50,257 nucleotides of DNA from Treponema sp. (GTDB taxonomy: Bacteria; Spirochaetota; Spirochaetia; Treponematales; Breznakiellaceae). Where the stretch lies: positions 1 through 50,257 of the forward strand of contig WRKT01000017.1 of NCBI GenBank assembly GCA_009777995.1. Reading direction: 5' to 3'. A program made the translations under genes and the position numbers. Of this stretch, positions 25,308-33,808 are shown one piece after another (position 1 is the stretch's first letter; the number at the start of each line of letters is the position of its first letter). The notes under the pieces are model-generated. The model searched no databases and was not told the DNA's origin. It saw only the letters and a program-made list of their open reading frames with translations.

Positions 25308-26555
25308 TTAACGCAGGAAATCAAGCAAGGTCTGTGGAATTATTCTGGCCGCTGTTTGAAGAGAAGCCCTGTGAGCAATATCCATCATGCCAAGATTAGT
25401 AGCGACATTGATCATGTCAACCGCAGATTCCCTTGCAAGCATTGCCGTAACATTCGGTATCTCTTCGTTGATCTTATGCCAGCTCATCATAACTCTTTCC
25501 TGACGGCTTCCAACATCGGTAATGCGCGTTCTGATATTTCCCATCGCACTGTCAATGCCTCCAATTCCAAGGCCGCCGACAAACATTGTATCACCTCGGA
25601 AAAGTGCATCTCTTAAGCGAATGACCATATCAAACATAGAGCCGCCTGCAACTCTTGCAGAGGGTGACCAATTCGGTGCACCGGGATCATTATTAAACTG
25701 GATAATGCCGAGTTCTTCAAGGGTTCTTGAGTCCTGCCTGTCTTCCATTCTGATAAGATGGGGGTTTGTTCCCGTTATAACAAGGCCTCTGCTCTGTGGA
25801 TCTACCGAGGCCCTGACTGAAGCTCCCGACTCATTTATTTTAGCAACTATTGACGGGAGGGTATCTCCTGTCATTACGGGGATTTCATGGCCGTTAATAA
25901 AGAATGCGCCTGTTTCAGTAGCTCTCCAGCCGGAAGCGTCAACCTGAGAAAATATCTGCATCCTTTCTGCCCAGAAAGCCTCCCCTCCCCCTATGTCAAG
26001 ATTGGTATAGGTACCTTCACTTATTTCAGTTCTCCTATGAGGCCCTGAACCCCTATACTCAACATTAACAACAAGCATATCACCCCAATCAGCAATGGTG
26101 CCTTCAACGATTCTAAAGGGCTCGGAAAATGCCCTGTCTCCTGCAAATAATTGCAGGCCGTCAGGACCGACTGCATTAGAGATTGAAACCAGCTCCTTTA
26201 AAAGCTCATTTACTTCAATCCCCATGTGCCTTGTATCTTCCCTTGAATAAATACCGTTTGCACCTGTCACCGCAAGTTCACGAATCCTGTGAAGGACATC
26301 AAGAGAACGCTGGAGGTAGATATCAATCTGATTAAAATGATCCTTTGCATAAAGGGCATTTGATTCAAAACGCTCAAGCCGTGCAAGATAGGATTTATGA
26401 CGAACGGCATGTGTTGCGGCTAAAGGGTCGTCCCTAAGCTGGTTTAAGCGTGAACCGCTTGCAAGCTGACTCTGAAGATTGTGAATTGAATCTTCCTGTC
26501 TTCTTAAGTAATACTGCATATCAGTATTTGGCATATCTGTAGAAACCCTTCTCAT
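25308..26555 (-). CDS. flgL: flagellar hook-filament junction protein FlgL (HAP3)
   Basis: 415 residues with flagellin-like ends: N-terminal RRVSTDMPNTDMQYYLRRQE, LASGSRLNQLRDDPLAATHAV, VLHRIRELAVTGANGIYS; C-terminal RESAVDMINVATNLGMMDIAHRASLQ. The region 130-350 is specific to FlgL, including beta-rich segments and a flagellin-like FLG motif. It sits at the hook-filament junction with FlgK. Six nt follow the flgK stop, and the gene is co-transcribed with flgK, fliW and csrA. Confidence 0.94.
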   Translation of the reverse strand: MRRVSTDMPNTDMQYYLRRQEDSIHNLQSQLASGSRLNQLRDDPLAATHAVRHKSYLARLERFESNALYAKDHFNQIDIYLQRSLDVLHRIRELAVTGANGIYSREDTRHMGIEVNELLKELVSISNAVGPDGLQLFAGDRAFSEPFRIVEGTIADWGDMLVVNVEYRGSGPHRRTEISEGTYTNLDIGGGEAFWAERMQIFSQVDASGWRATETGAFFINGHEIPVMTGDTLPSIVAKINESGASVRASVDPQSRGLVITGTNPHLIRMEDRQDSRTLEELGIIQFNNDPGAPNWSPSARVAGGSMFDMVIRLRDALFRGDTMFVGGLGIGGIDSAMGNIRTRITDVGSRQERVMMSWHKINEEIPNVTAMLARESAVDMINVATNLGMMDIAHRASLQTAARIIPQTLLDFLR

Positions 26556-26561
26556 AATTCA

Positions 26562-28448
26562 TTACACTCCCATTCTGTTGATAATCGTATCGAGCATCGT
26601 ATTAACGGTTGTTATAAATCTTGCTGCTGCTGCATATCCATGCTGAAACCTGATCATATTTGATAATTCCTCGTCAATATTTACACCTGCAATTGATTGA
26701 CGCATTTCCTGTAATTGCTTCATAATCTGACTCTGAGTTGCAAGAGAAATCTGACTCTGTTCCCCTAGAAGGGCTATTCGCCCAACGGATACTGCAAAAT
26801 AATCATCAAAGGTCCTAAACTGTCCGACCATTACTTCGGAATTTCTTAAAGCCGCTATAGCAATTGCAGCTTCTCCGTTACCCGGATTGGCAGGCCTTCC
26901 GTTTTCGCCAAAGCCTGCAGCAACAGACATCGGGTCCCTTAAAAGTGCGGGATTAATTTCAATCCAGCCCGAGGGGTGGGCAATGGGAGCCACTTCCCAA
27001 TTAGCAGGGCCGCCTGCAAGGGCATTCACTGCATCGGGGACACCCCAGGTAAAGGCACCTTCGGGCCCTGAGGCATTCAAGAGACCTGCATAGCCTTCGA
27101 GGAAGCGCCCTGAGTCTTCAATGTGGCGAATAACAAAGTCGGGACTTTCCCAATTGCCTGAAGGGGTGGCTGTCATGACAAGCCGGCCCTCCCTATTAAG
27201 CCTTGCCGTAACTTCTGCCCCTGAATTATTTATCCTTGTTATAAGGTCTGCAACAGTATCAGTTGAATAATAAGGTATCTCCCTATTTCCCTCGGGGCCT
27301 GAAAGGGTAATTATTCCTTCAAGACCAAGCTGCGCACGGGCCTCGAGGGCATTTAATCCCGAAACCCTAAATATATAGGTTGAATCAAACTCCCCGTCTC
27401 CGCTTCTATCGTAATTCCCGTTAACATTTGTAACAAAGGGGTACTCGCTAAAGAATTTCTGTCCTGTTATACCGTTTAGACCATAGGCATTCTCGTGAAT
27501 TTCATTGACAAGGGTTGCAAAGTTCATGGTCATATTATCCAGGGTTTGGATTTCAGATCTGATGGTATAGTCTCTTAAGTCGAGCAGAGCACCAAGACTT
27601 CCGGTAAAGTTCCTGTTTCTTATGTCGAGCTCTCCGCGGGTATCGCTCCATAGGATATTCTCGTAGCCTGTTTCAGTATTCAGTTCCAGATCAAACTGGC
27701 GGCCGATCCTTCCTTGTACGAGGATGTTTCCATTAACATGAACCATGAACTCATCAGGATCACGCCTGTCTGTGGTAATGTTTATGATTGACGAGAGCCT
27801 GTCTACAAGGAGGTCCCTTCTGTCATAAAGGTCATTGGGATTATCTCCCTGTGCAATGATCTTCTGAATTGTATCGTTAAGCCCTGCAATCTCCCTTGAA
27901 AGGTCATTTATCTGACTCACTGTCATGCGAATATCTTCGTTCGCCCTGTCTTGAAGCATTTTAAGATCGTGGTAACGCTGGTGGATCCCGTCCATCAGGG
28001 TCTTCCCGCGCTCAAGGACGGCATGCCTTGGAGAAGCATCAGCAGGAAAAATAGCAAGTTCCTGCCAGGCATTCCAAAACTCATCCATTTTACTTCTTAT
28101 GGAATTATCTCCGACTTCAAGGTAAATCCTTTCCATGTCGCGGATATAGGGGTCTCTTGCCCTCCAATAGCCCTCACCTGATGCTTGAGCAACAATACGG
28201 CGGTCTAAAAGCTCATCCCTTAGCCGCTCGACTCTGGAAACGATTACCCCCTGCCCTATCTGACCCGGGGTTTCAGCCCTGTTAAGACCCGGAAGATAAA
28301 TCGGTTCAAAGGCGGAAAGCTCTATACGCTGACGGGAGTATCCCGGAGTATTCATATTGGTAATATTATGACCAACTATGTTCAAGGCCTGCTGATGGGC
28401 CTGTACCCCCCGCCTTCCAATTTCAATTCCTAAAAAGGTTGATGTCAT
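26562..28448 (-). CDS. flgK: flagellar hook-associated protein FlgK (HAP1)
   Basis: 628 residues. The N-terminal signature GIEIGRRGVQAHQQALNIVGHNITNMNTPGYSRQ is that of axial rod/hook-type proteins, followed by FlgK-specific NDLYDRRDLLVDRLSSI. The C-terminal helix LSNMIRFQHGYAAAARFITTVNTMLDTIINRMG is diagnostic. It is longer than enteric FlgK (~550) because of an extra central beta domain (about 340-480). SD AAGGAG precedes ATG 28448. FlgN, its probable chaperone, is encoded 10 nt upstream. Confidence 0.95.
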   Translation of the reverse strand: MTSTFLGIEIGRRGVQAHQQALNIVGHNITNMNTPGYSRQRIELSAFEPIYLPGLNRAETPGQIGQGVIVSRVERLRDELLDRRIVAQASGEGYWRARDPYIRDMERIYLEVGDNSIRSKMDEFWNAWQELAIFPADASPRHAVLERGKTLMDGIHQRYHDLKMLQDRANEDIRMTVSQINDLSREIAGLNDTIQKIIAQGDNPNDLYDRRDLLVDRLSSIINITTDRRDPDEFMVHVNGNILVQGRIGRQFDLELNTETGYENILWSDTRGELDIRNRNFTGSLGALLDLRDYTIRSEIQTLDNMTMNFATLVNEIHENAYGLNGITGQKFFSEYPFVTNVNGNYDRSGDGEFDSTYIFRVSGLNALEARAQLGLEGIITLSGPEGNREIPYYSTDTVADLITRINNSGAEVTARLNREGRLVMTATPSGNWESPDFVIRHIEDSGRFLEGYAGLLNASGPEGAFTWGVPDAVNALAGGPANWEVAPIAHPSGWIEINPALLRDPMSVAAGFGENGRPANPGNGEAAIAIAALRNSEVMVGQFRTFDDYFAVSVGRIALLGEQSQISLATQSQIMKQLQEMRQSIAGVNIDEELSNMIRFQHGYAAAARFITTVNTMLDTIINRMGV

Positions 28449-28458
28449 TTTCCGCTCC

Positions 28459-28941
28459 TTAAAACCTATTATTTATTACCATGCTGCGGAGGTCCTGGCT
28501 CACCTTATCTCCCTTACGGGTATAAAGCTTCCCCCCCCTTGCAGGGTAGATTGCCTCTAGATAAGATGCAGCCAAGGTTTTTGCTTCGCTTATATAATCC
28601 AGAAAGTTTTCGTTAAGGGCACGCATTTTTAAGGTTTCCATCTTTAGTTCCCTGTAAAGGGCTGAAAGTTCCTGGCGTTGGTCGGCAGGAAGGTCCATAA
28701 TTGAGGCATAAAAAGATTTTTCCTCATCTTCCCCTGAAAATAGCATGAGTCTTTCGTTTTCAAGACGAACAAACTCATCTCCAAGCTTATTTATTTCATT
28801 CGTTCTTTCTTCAAAATCACTCCATTCCTTATCCATTACAGCCTGTCTAACTTTTTCGTGAATGGTTGATATTTCCTTTAAAAGCTCAATTTCACCTGAT
28901 AATATCGTCACACAATTCTCATATTGCCAAAATTCTCTCAT
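28459..28941 (-). CDS. flgN: FlgN-family flagellar export chaperone
   Basis: 160 residues, almost entirely helical and charged, as expected of FlgN: ILSGEIELLKEISTIHEKV, DFEERTNEINKLGDEFVRLENERL, ELSALYRELKMETLKMRALNENFLDYI. FlgN binds the C-terminal helices of FlgK and FlgL and delivers them to the export gate; position immediately before flgK supports this. AAGGAG lies before ATG 28941, and a second GGA (AAGGATATG) touches the start codon, so this leader could also be CsrA-controlled. It is the first gene behind the sigma-28-type promoter. Confidence 0.82.
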   Translation of the reverse strand: MREFWQYENCVTILSGEIELLKEISTIHEKVRQAVMDKEWSDFEERTNEINKLGDEFVRLENERLMLFSGEDEEKSFYASIMDLPADQRQELSALYRELKMETLKMRALNENFLDYISEAKTLAASYLEAIYPARGGKLYTRKGDKVSQDLRSMVINNRF

Positions 28942-28980
28942 ATCCTTTTCTCCTTAAACAATTAGAAGTCTCCTCTTTAT

Positions 28981-29007
28981 ATATCGGTGTTTAAAATTAC
29001 AAGATTA
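28981..29007 (-). promoter_or_regulatory. sigma-28-type promoter for flgN-flgK-flgL-fliW-csrA
   Basis: Minus strand: TAAT (plus 29004-29007), 16-nt spacer, CCGATAT (plus 28981-28987), against TAAA-N14-16-CCGATAT of SigD-type promoters: 10 of 11 positions. The leader to the flgN ATG is about 35 nt. Confidence 0.7.
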
Positions 29008-29030
29008 GAGGAAAATAATTTGAAGGGGTC

Positions 29031-29059
29031 TGGACAAATTCAAGGTTTTTTCGTAAAGT
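29031..29059 (+). promoter_or_regulatory. sigma-70-type promoter for tRNA-His / tRNA-Arg / DSD1 gene
   Basis: TGGACA (29031-29036), 17-nt spacer, TAAAGT (29054-29059), ending 13 nt before the first base of tRNA-His. Confidence 0.55.
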
Positions 29060-29071
29060 TAACCTGTAAAT

Positions 29072-29144
29072 GGTGGGTGTAGCTCAGGGGTAGAGCCCCA
29101 GATTGTGGATCTGGATGTCGCGGGTTCAAAGCCCGTCACTCACC
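29072..29144 (+). tRNA. tRNA-His (GTG)
   Basis: Acceptor GTGGGTG pairs with CACTCAC (one G-U), with the His-specific extra G(-1) at 29072 opposite C73 at 29144. Anticodon GTG lies in loop TTGTGGA; T-loop TTCAAAG is normal. CCA is not encoded. Confidence 0.97.
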
Positions 29145-29173
29145 TTAAGCTAAACCCTGAAGGGGTTTAGCAT

Positions 29174-29247
29174 GCGTCCGTAGCTCATCTGGATAGAGTG
29201 ACGGACTTCGAATCCGTAGGTTGCAGGTTCGAGTCCTGCCGGACGCA
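29174..29247 (+). tRNA. tRNA-Arg (TCG)
   Basis: Acceptor GCGTCCG with CGGACGC, discriminator A at 29247, anticodon TCG in loop CTTCGAA, T-loop TTCGAGT. Two bases later the ATG of the next gene begins at 29250. Confidence 0.97.
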
Positions 29248-29249
29248 GT

Positions 29250-30308
29250 ATGAAAATTAAACAATTAGAAACACCTGTACTCGTCTTGGACATGGACAAG
29301 ATGGAAGAAAACATCAGAACCATGCAGGAACTGACAAAAAAGTGCGGAATTGCATTGCGCCCCCATTATAAATCACATAAGTGCCCGCAAATCGCAAAGT
29401 GGCAAATGGAAGCAGGAGCTGTGGGTATTTCCTGCGCAAAACTTGCCGAGGCAGAGGATTTGATTAATGCAGGATTAAAAGATGTGCTTATTGCAAACCA
29501 GGTAATAAGCCCGTCTAAGATCTCCCGTCTTGCACACCTTGCAGGGAGCTGTCATCTTGGCGTGTGCGTAGACGATGAAGAGAATATTCTTAATCTTGAA
29601 AAAGCGGCGGCCTTGGCAGGTACGAAAATCTACTGCCTTATTGAATATGAAGTTGGCATGAATAGGTGCGGCGTAGAAACCAAGGAAGAATTCTTGCGAT
29701 TAGCTAAAATAATTGAGAAGTGCCCCCATCTCGTTTATGAGGGCATACAGGCTTATGCAGGGCATCTAGCACACAGAAAGGATCACGAAGAGCGAAAGGA
29801 CGCTTCAATGAAAGTGGATGCACGAGTAAAAGAGTTGATCGACTATCTTGAAAAGAATGGCATGAAAGCTGAAAAGGTAAGCGGTGTAAGTACCGGAACC
29901 TCTATTTTCAAGGAGAAGGGCTTATACACAGAAATGCAGGCAGGAAGCTACCTGTTCATGGATGGTGCCTATGCCGCCTTGGGATTGAAGTTTATAAACG
30001 CCCTTTTCATTCTTGCAGAAGTACTTAGCACAAAGAAGGACAGAGTTGTAGTTGACGCAGGGCTTAAGTCCATCGGCACAGATCAGGGTCCGCCCCGTCT
30101 TGCAGATCATCTTGAAGCAGAACCAAACCTTAGCGAAGAGCATACGAGTTTCTCTTTGCCCGGTCATAATTATAAACCCGGCGATAAGGTTTTCCTTATT
30201 CCGGGCCACAACTGCACAACAGTAAATCTTCATAATAGGGTCTATATGGCTCGGGGAGAAGAGATTATCGGCGTACTTGATATTACAAGCAGGGGCAGGA
30301 GTTTTTAG
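29250..30308 (+). CDS. DSD1-family PLP enzyme (D-serine dehydratase / D-threonine aldolase-like)
   Basis: 352 residues with an alanine-racemase-type PLP barrel: PLP lysine in LRPHYKSHKCP, then VDDEENI, EVGMNRCGV, GIQAYAGHL, SGVSTGTS. The C-terminal beta domain contains PGHNCTTVNLHN, whose His-x-Cys pair matches the zinc site of eukaryote-type D-serine dehydratase; D-threonine aldolases have a similar metal site. The reaction is therefore metal- and PLP-dependent cleavage or dehydration of a D-hydroxyamino acid; the exact substrate is undecided. The ATG is 2 nt beyond the tRNA-Arg 3' end and has no Shine-Dalgarno, so the processed message would have a 2-nt leader. Confidence 0.85.
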   Translation: MKIKQLETPVLVLDMDKMEENIRTMQELTKKCGIALRPHYKSHKCPQIAKWQMEAGAVGISCAKLAEAEDLINAGLKDVLIANQVISPSKISRLAHLAGSCHLGVCVDDEENILNLEKAAALAGTKIYCLIEYEVGMNRCGVETKEEFLRLAKIIEKCPHLVYEGIQAYAGHLAHRKDHEERKDASMKVDARVKELIDYLEKNGMKAEKVSGVSTGTSIFKEKGLYTEMQAGSYLFMDGAYAALGLKFINALFILAEVLSTKKDRVVVDAGLKSIGTDQGPPRLADHLEAEPNLSEEHTSFSLPGHNYKPGDKVFLIPGHNCTTVNLHNRVYMARGEEIIGVLDITSRGRSF

Positions 30309-30313
30309 GAGCG

Positions 30314-30970
30314 TTAAAACAGTTCTATTGCCTCTTCCAGATTCCTTAGTTGCTGCCAAACAAGAGACAGCACCTCTGCCGGTGGCTCGACCACGTCTTT
30401 GATAAAGATTGAACGAATTCCTGCAGCGTGAAGGCCTTTTAGACCCGAAGGCGAATCCTCAAAGCCGATACAGTCACCTGCGGATACTCCCATTTCCTCT
30501 GCAGCCTTTAAAAAAATATCAGGTGCAGGTTTTCCGTTAGGGACATCGTCGCGTGTAACAATGGCAGTAAATCGGTCAAGGATACCTGCAATTTGGAGCT
30601 TCCAGATTGCTCTCTTCCTGTTTGTGGAGGTTGCTACTGTCATTGGGATTCCCTTGCCGGAAAAAAAATCGAGCAGGGGAAGGAGCCCGGGCTTAAGGTC
30701 GATGCCGTTTTCAAATGCCTCTGTGGTAAGACGGCTCATCTCCCTTTGAAAGTCATCAATAGGAAAAGAATTGCCATACTCCTCTATCAGCATCCTCTGT
30801 ATGCTATCCTTACTGTTTCCAATTGTTCGTATAGCCATTTCAGAATTAATATCATAACCAACCAATTTCCCTGCTTTGATAAAGCAGGGAATCATTGGTT
30901 TCTCTGTTTCCAGCATCAGGCCGTCCATGTCGAAGATTACTCCGACAGGACGAAACTTCATTTCATTCAT
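30314..30970 (-). CDS. HAD hydrolase, beta-phosphoglucomutase-like (subfamily IA)
   Basis: 218 residues with all HAD motifs: VIFDMDGLMLETE (nucleophile and acid/base Asp), VATSTN, the Lys in PNGKPAPDIF, and GFEDSPSGLKG. The helical cap (about 20-90) is of the phosphoglucomutase/phosphatase type. Likely a sugar-phosphate phosphatase or beta-phosphoglucomutase; the motifs do not decide. It converges on the DSD1 gene, with 5 nt between stops. The start ATG 30970 abuts a 16-bp palindrome; the second in-frame ATG at 30961 is also possible, and neither has a good ribosome site. Confidence 0.82.
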   Translation of the reverse strand: MNEMKFRPVGVIFDMDGLMLETEKPMIPCFIKAGKLVGYDINSEMAIRTIGNSKDSIQRMLIEEYGNSFPIDDFQREMSRLTTEAFENGIDLKPGLLPLLDFFSGKGIPMTVATSTNRKRAIWKLQIAGILDRFTAIVTRDDVPNGKPAPDIFLKAAEEMGVSAGDCIGFEDSPSGLKGLHAAGIRSIFIKDVVEPPAEVLSLVWQQLRNLEEAIELF

Positions 30971-30986
30971 ATGGATAATTATCCAT
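30971..30986. promoter_or_regulatory. 16-bp perfect palindrome at the HAD start
   Basis: ATGGATAATTATCCAT is its own reverse complement and directly abuts the start codon of the minus-strand HAD gene at 30970. The upstream lipoprotein gene on the same strand ends at 31012. An operator or a short transcript-end hairpin is possible. Confidence 0.35.
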
Positions 30987-31011
30987 AAAAAGCCCTATAG
31001 AGTAAGCCCTG

Positions 31012-33384
31012 TCAACTCCGAATGGAATTTACATCTGTTGTCGATGCTGCATCATGAAGGAGGGGGCCAAGAACCGGAAGGCTCGCAGGGCGCTTAAGTA
31101 TGCTGGTTGTATCATCATTTATATGATGACCAATTGGTATTACCTTAAACCCGGCTCCCGGCTCAACTCTTCTCGGGCGGTTACCGCCTGCTGTTGCCTG
31201 ATAATAATTATTATCAACTTCAATCCAGTAGCCTCCATCCATAAGCCTGTTTGGATTAATCCAGAAAAGGGTATTCTGAAGCCTGTTGGGTGCATTAAAC
31301 GGCGGATTGGTATGCCCTATTACCCAGCCTAAACTGGTAAGGAAAAATGCATACCAGCCTTCACCTTCATCAGGCAGAGCCATTGTAATATCAACATACC
31401 TGGTTTTATCCTGTGCAAGGCCTCCGGGGATTGCAATTTCAACTACCCTATTATCTCTTACAGCATCTTCAACACGCTTGAAATCATAAAAATTTTTTCT
31501 GGTTACCATGGCGGGATGAGTGTTTGTATCAAAGTATGATGTAAAAGGAACTTTTGTATGTCCTGTCTCCCATATTCTTAATGAAGTATGGGGTAAGGCG
31601 CTTTTTCCCGCGGTTCCGAAATCAGGGCTCGTTTCATTAAAACCGGCAGAAGCCGGTTTATCCCTAATCAGTATAATTGCAGTAATCGGATCGATACTGC
31701 CGATACCATAAAATCTCATAGTAACACTCGGAGGTAAAACCGAAGGAGACACCTTGCTCCATTCTATGTCATCAGGGTTTAAAGTCACAAATCGCTCTGT
31801 GTTTGCAGGGTTACCGTATAGATTACCGGAAGGATCAATTGGCAGATTTGCTGCAACTGCTGTTTTTCCCAGGTGGTTCGGATCGCTCCCCGAATATTGA
31901 AGGGTTAAATGTGCTACAAAGTATGAGTTCTCGTGAATTGGTACATTCGATGTTGTAAGTACCTGCAGATAAGCAATCCCTCCGTTCTCCCTAACCGGCT
32001 CATGGCCCCAGGAGTTCATACCATATGCAAGCATTCTGCCGTTCTGATCTTCAAGTACAAGCCCTGTAATAATTGATTCATGATGATTATTTGTAAGTCT
32101 TAGAGTAACGCCAACTCTGGTGTTAGGGTTTTTAATATCCTCTTCGTTGATCTGTATATAGACTACAGAGTTTAGGTATGCCAATCTTTGGACTGTTACT
32201 ATTCCTTCAACTGCTTCAAGGTCCACAGAGACAAGGTACCTGTTATGGTTTTGAAGAGGGAACTCAGATGAACCTATTACATTAATATATCCTGTTTGTC
32301 CGTATTGAATGGGTCTTTGGGGGATAAAGTTGTCTCTATAATAATAATTTTGAACCAAATCATCATTCAAATTTCTGACTGTCGTGGAAATTGCCATTGC
32401 AGATGAATTATTGGTAATCACGATAACACCGCTTCCATAGCCGGAATCAGGCGGAATAATATCCTTATCGTTTGCATCTGTCGGGGGATTCCCTGTGACA
32501 AAGGTATACTCACCCTTATCATTCAGATAAAAGTAGAGATAGTGCTCTTTAACAGCCTGGGGATCATTAGAGGGAACAATGATAATATTCTTGGGGCCAA
32601 CTTCATGTATTGTATTGTTTCTGTTATAGGTAATGCTAACCTGCCAGTCTCCCTGCCCGAGTGCAATTGAGCGCTTATCTGCGGCATTTACTGTGCCAAG
32701 AATAAAGGTCTTCTCACCTTGGGTGAATGCTGCTTCAGCAATGTTTTGACTGTTTGTCATGTCTACTACGATTACTGTACCCATCCTGTTCCTATTTTCA
32801 GGAGGAATAACTGCAGGGCTTGAGCCTTCACCGACATTCTGCTCAGGCTTAGTCTCTTTTACGGTATCATTAGGATCGGAGCCCGGAAGGTTTTTTTCAT
32901 CATCATTTAAATAGACTATTTGAACATCTCCATTTATATCTTTAAATAAATGATATTCATAAACCTGCCTTGGAATGCTCATGGGGGCTTTAAAGGTTAT
33001 TATGCCTTGAGGGCTTTTCCCTTCTTTTGGATTGGAATCATGATAGGTGACGCTAATCCTATAGCTTATGTCGGAAGGTTGCACATATTGGGCCTTTTGC
33101 TCGGAGCGCTTTGGTATACCAAGAACGGTAACTCCGTCTCTTGCCGGTTTAGAGCCGGATACAGAGTTCCATTCAGTCTCATCAAAAATGATGTTTATTT
33201 CGGTTACGTCCACGGTTTTAGACCTATTTGAAAGTAGAAAAACAGCGCTGGTAACATCGGTCATGGTTATATTACCCGAAAAATTTATATCAAATTCTGA
33301 TGGATCCAGTTCAAAAGGATCAAGACAGGAAGTGAAAGTCAGAAATCCGACTGCAAAAATAGTAAAAAATGCTTTTTTGATCAT
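31012..33384 (-). CDS. large repeat-containing lipoprotein
   Basis: 790 residues. The N-terminus MIKKAFFTIFAVGFLTFTSC is a signal peptide with lipobox FTSC (Cys about 20). I see at least four degenerate repeats of a beta-sandwich-like unit of roughly 115-140 residues, each opening with a strand and an Asn-Ser turn: AVFLLSNRSKTVDVTEI, TVIVVDMTNSQNIAEA, GVIVITNNSSAMAIST and VTLRLTNNHHESIITG. A fifth, distinct C-terminal part (from about 555) has no such opening. No enzyme motif or family is recognised. AGAGGAG precedes ATG 33384. It is probably exposed at the inner or outer membrane surface and could be a paralogous-family antigen or adhesin; that is inference only. Confidence 0.75.
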   Translation of the reverse strand: MIKKAFFTIFAVGFLTFTSCLDPFELDPSEFDINFSGNITMTDVTSAVFLLSNRSKTVDVTEINIIFDETEWNSVSGSKPARDGVTVLGIPKRSEQKAQYVQPSDISYRISVTYHDSNPKEGKSPQGIITFKAPMSIPRQVYEYHLFKDINGDVQIVYLNDDEKNLPGSDPNDTVKETKPEQNVGEGSSPAVIPPENRNRMGTVIVVDMTNSQNIAEAAFTQGEKTFILGTVNAADKRSIALGQGDWQVSITYNRNNTIHEVGPKNIIIVPSNDPQAVKEHYLYFYLNDKGEYTFVTGNPPTDANDKDIIPPDSGYGSGVIVITNNSSAMAISTTVRNLNDDLVQNYYYRDNFIPQRPIQYGQTGYINVIGSSEFPLQNHNRYLVSVDLEAVEGIVTVQRLAYLNSVVYIQINEEDIKNPNTRVGVTLRLTNNHHESIITGLVLEDQNGRMLAYGMNSWGHEPVRENGGIAYLQVLTTSNVPIHENSYFVAHLTLQYSGSDPNHLGKTAVAANLPIDPSGNLYGNPANTERFVTLNPDDIEWSKVSPSVLPPSVTMRFYGIGSIDPITAIILIRDKPASAGFNETSPDFGTAGKSALPHTSLRIWETGHTKVPFTSYFDTNTHPAMVTRKNFYDFKRVEDAVRDNRVVEIAIPGGLAQDKTRYVDITMALPDEGEGWYAFFLTSLGWVIGHTNPPFNAPNRLQNTLFWINPNRLMDGGYWIEVDNNYYQATAGGNRPRRVEPGAGFKVIPIGHHINDDTTSILKRPASLPVLGPLLHDAASTTDVNSIRS

Positions 33385-33525
33385 AATTTTTTCTCCTCTA
33401 TTGAGAATATATAGAAAATCGAGTGGAAAAATTCTTGAATTCCGGAAAAAAAAGTTCTTTTCTTAAATTCGTTGTACAAAAGGCGAGTTGACTGATTTTC
33501 GAATTTATCTTAGGATTAATCAGGT

Positions 33526-33531
33526 TATAAT
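33526..33531 (+). promoter_or_regulatory. -10 element for tRNA-Lys
   Basis: A perfect TATAAT lies 30 nt before tRNA-Lys. No good -35 lies at 17 nt (ATTTAT there). The 33385-33525 stretch otherwise holds only AT-rich sequence and the start region of the divergent lipoprotein gene. Confidence 0.45.
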
Positions 33532-33561
33532 CTCGGGCAGGGACCCGGTGTTTAATCGATC

Positions 33562-33634
33562 GGGCCGCTAGCTCAGTTGGTAGAGCAGCAGACTCTTAAT
33601 CTGCGGGTCGAAGGTTCGAATCCTTCGCGGCTCA
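33562..33634 (+). tRNA. tRNA-Lys (CTT)
   Basis: Acceptor GGGCCGC with GCGGCTC (one G-U), discriminator A, anticodon CTT in loop CTCTTAA closed by GCAGA/TCTGC, T-loop TTCGAAT. Its last 14 bases are repeated twice more downstream at 60-nt intervals. Confidence 0.97.
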
Positions 33635-33766
33635 GGGATTTTTTTGTTAAAACAAAACGATAGGCGCTACAGGCCTTCGGTCCTTCGCGGCTCAGGGTTT
33701 TTTTTGTTAAAACAAAACGATAGGCGCTACAGGCCTTCGGTCCTTCGCGGCTCAAGGTTTTTTACC
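33621..33766 (+). repeat. 60-bp tandem repeats carrying the 3' end of tRNA-Lys
   Basis: Two full copies (33621-33680 and 33681-33740) differ at one base, and a third partial copy runs to about 33766. Each begins with TCCTTCGCGGCTCA, the last 14 bases of tRNA-Lys including the 3' acceptor strand and discriminator, followed by a T-run, an AT hairpin (TTTTGTT/AACAAAA) and GGCCTTCGG. The arrangement resembles the tRNA-3'-end repeats known downstream of Escherichia coli tyrT. The copies lie between tRNA-Lys and a nuclease gene. Confidence 0.9.
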
Positions 33767-33808
33767 TTACTCTTCCTGAATTTTACGGGAATCAATGGAA
33801 ATTATCCT

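Noticed and set aside
33573-33755. Minus-strand open frame encoding a 20-residue peptide repeat across the 60-bp repeats
   Set aside because: The frame is open only because the repeat period is divisible by three; it overlaps tRNA-Lys antisense, has no ribosome site and no recognisable fold.
33621-33766. Possible CRISPR array
   Set aside because: Direct tandem repeats without variable spacers, and no cas genes in the window.
33644-33808. N-terminal extension of the nuclease reading frame through the tandem repeats
   Set aside because: It would bury the obvious signal peptide that begins at 33809, and the repeats are better explained as copies of the tRNA 3' end.
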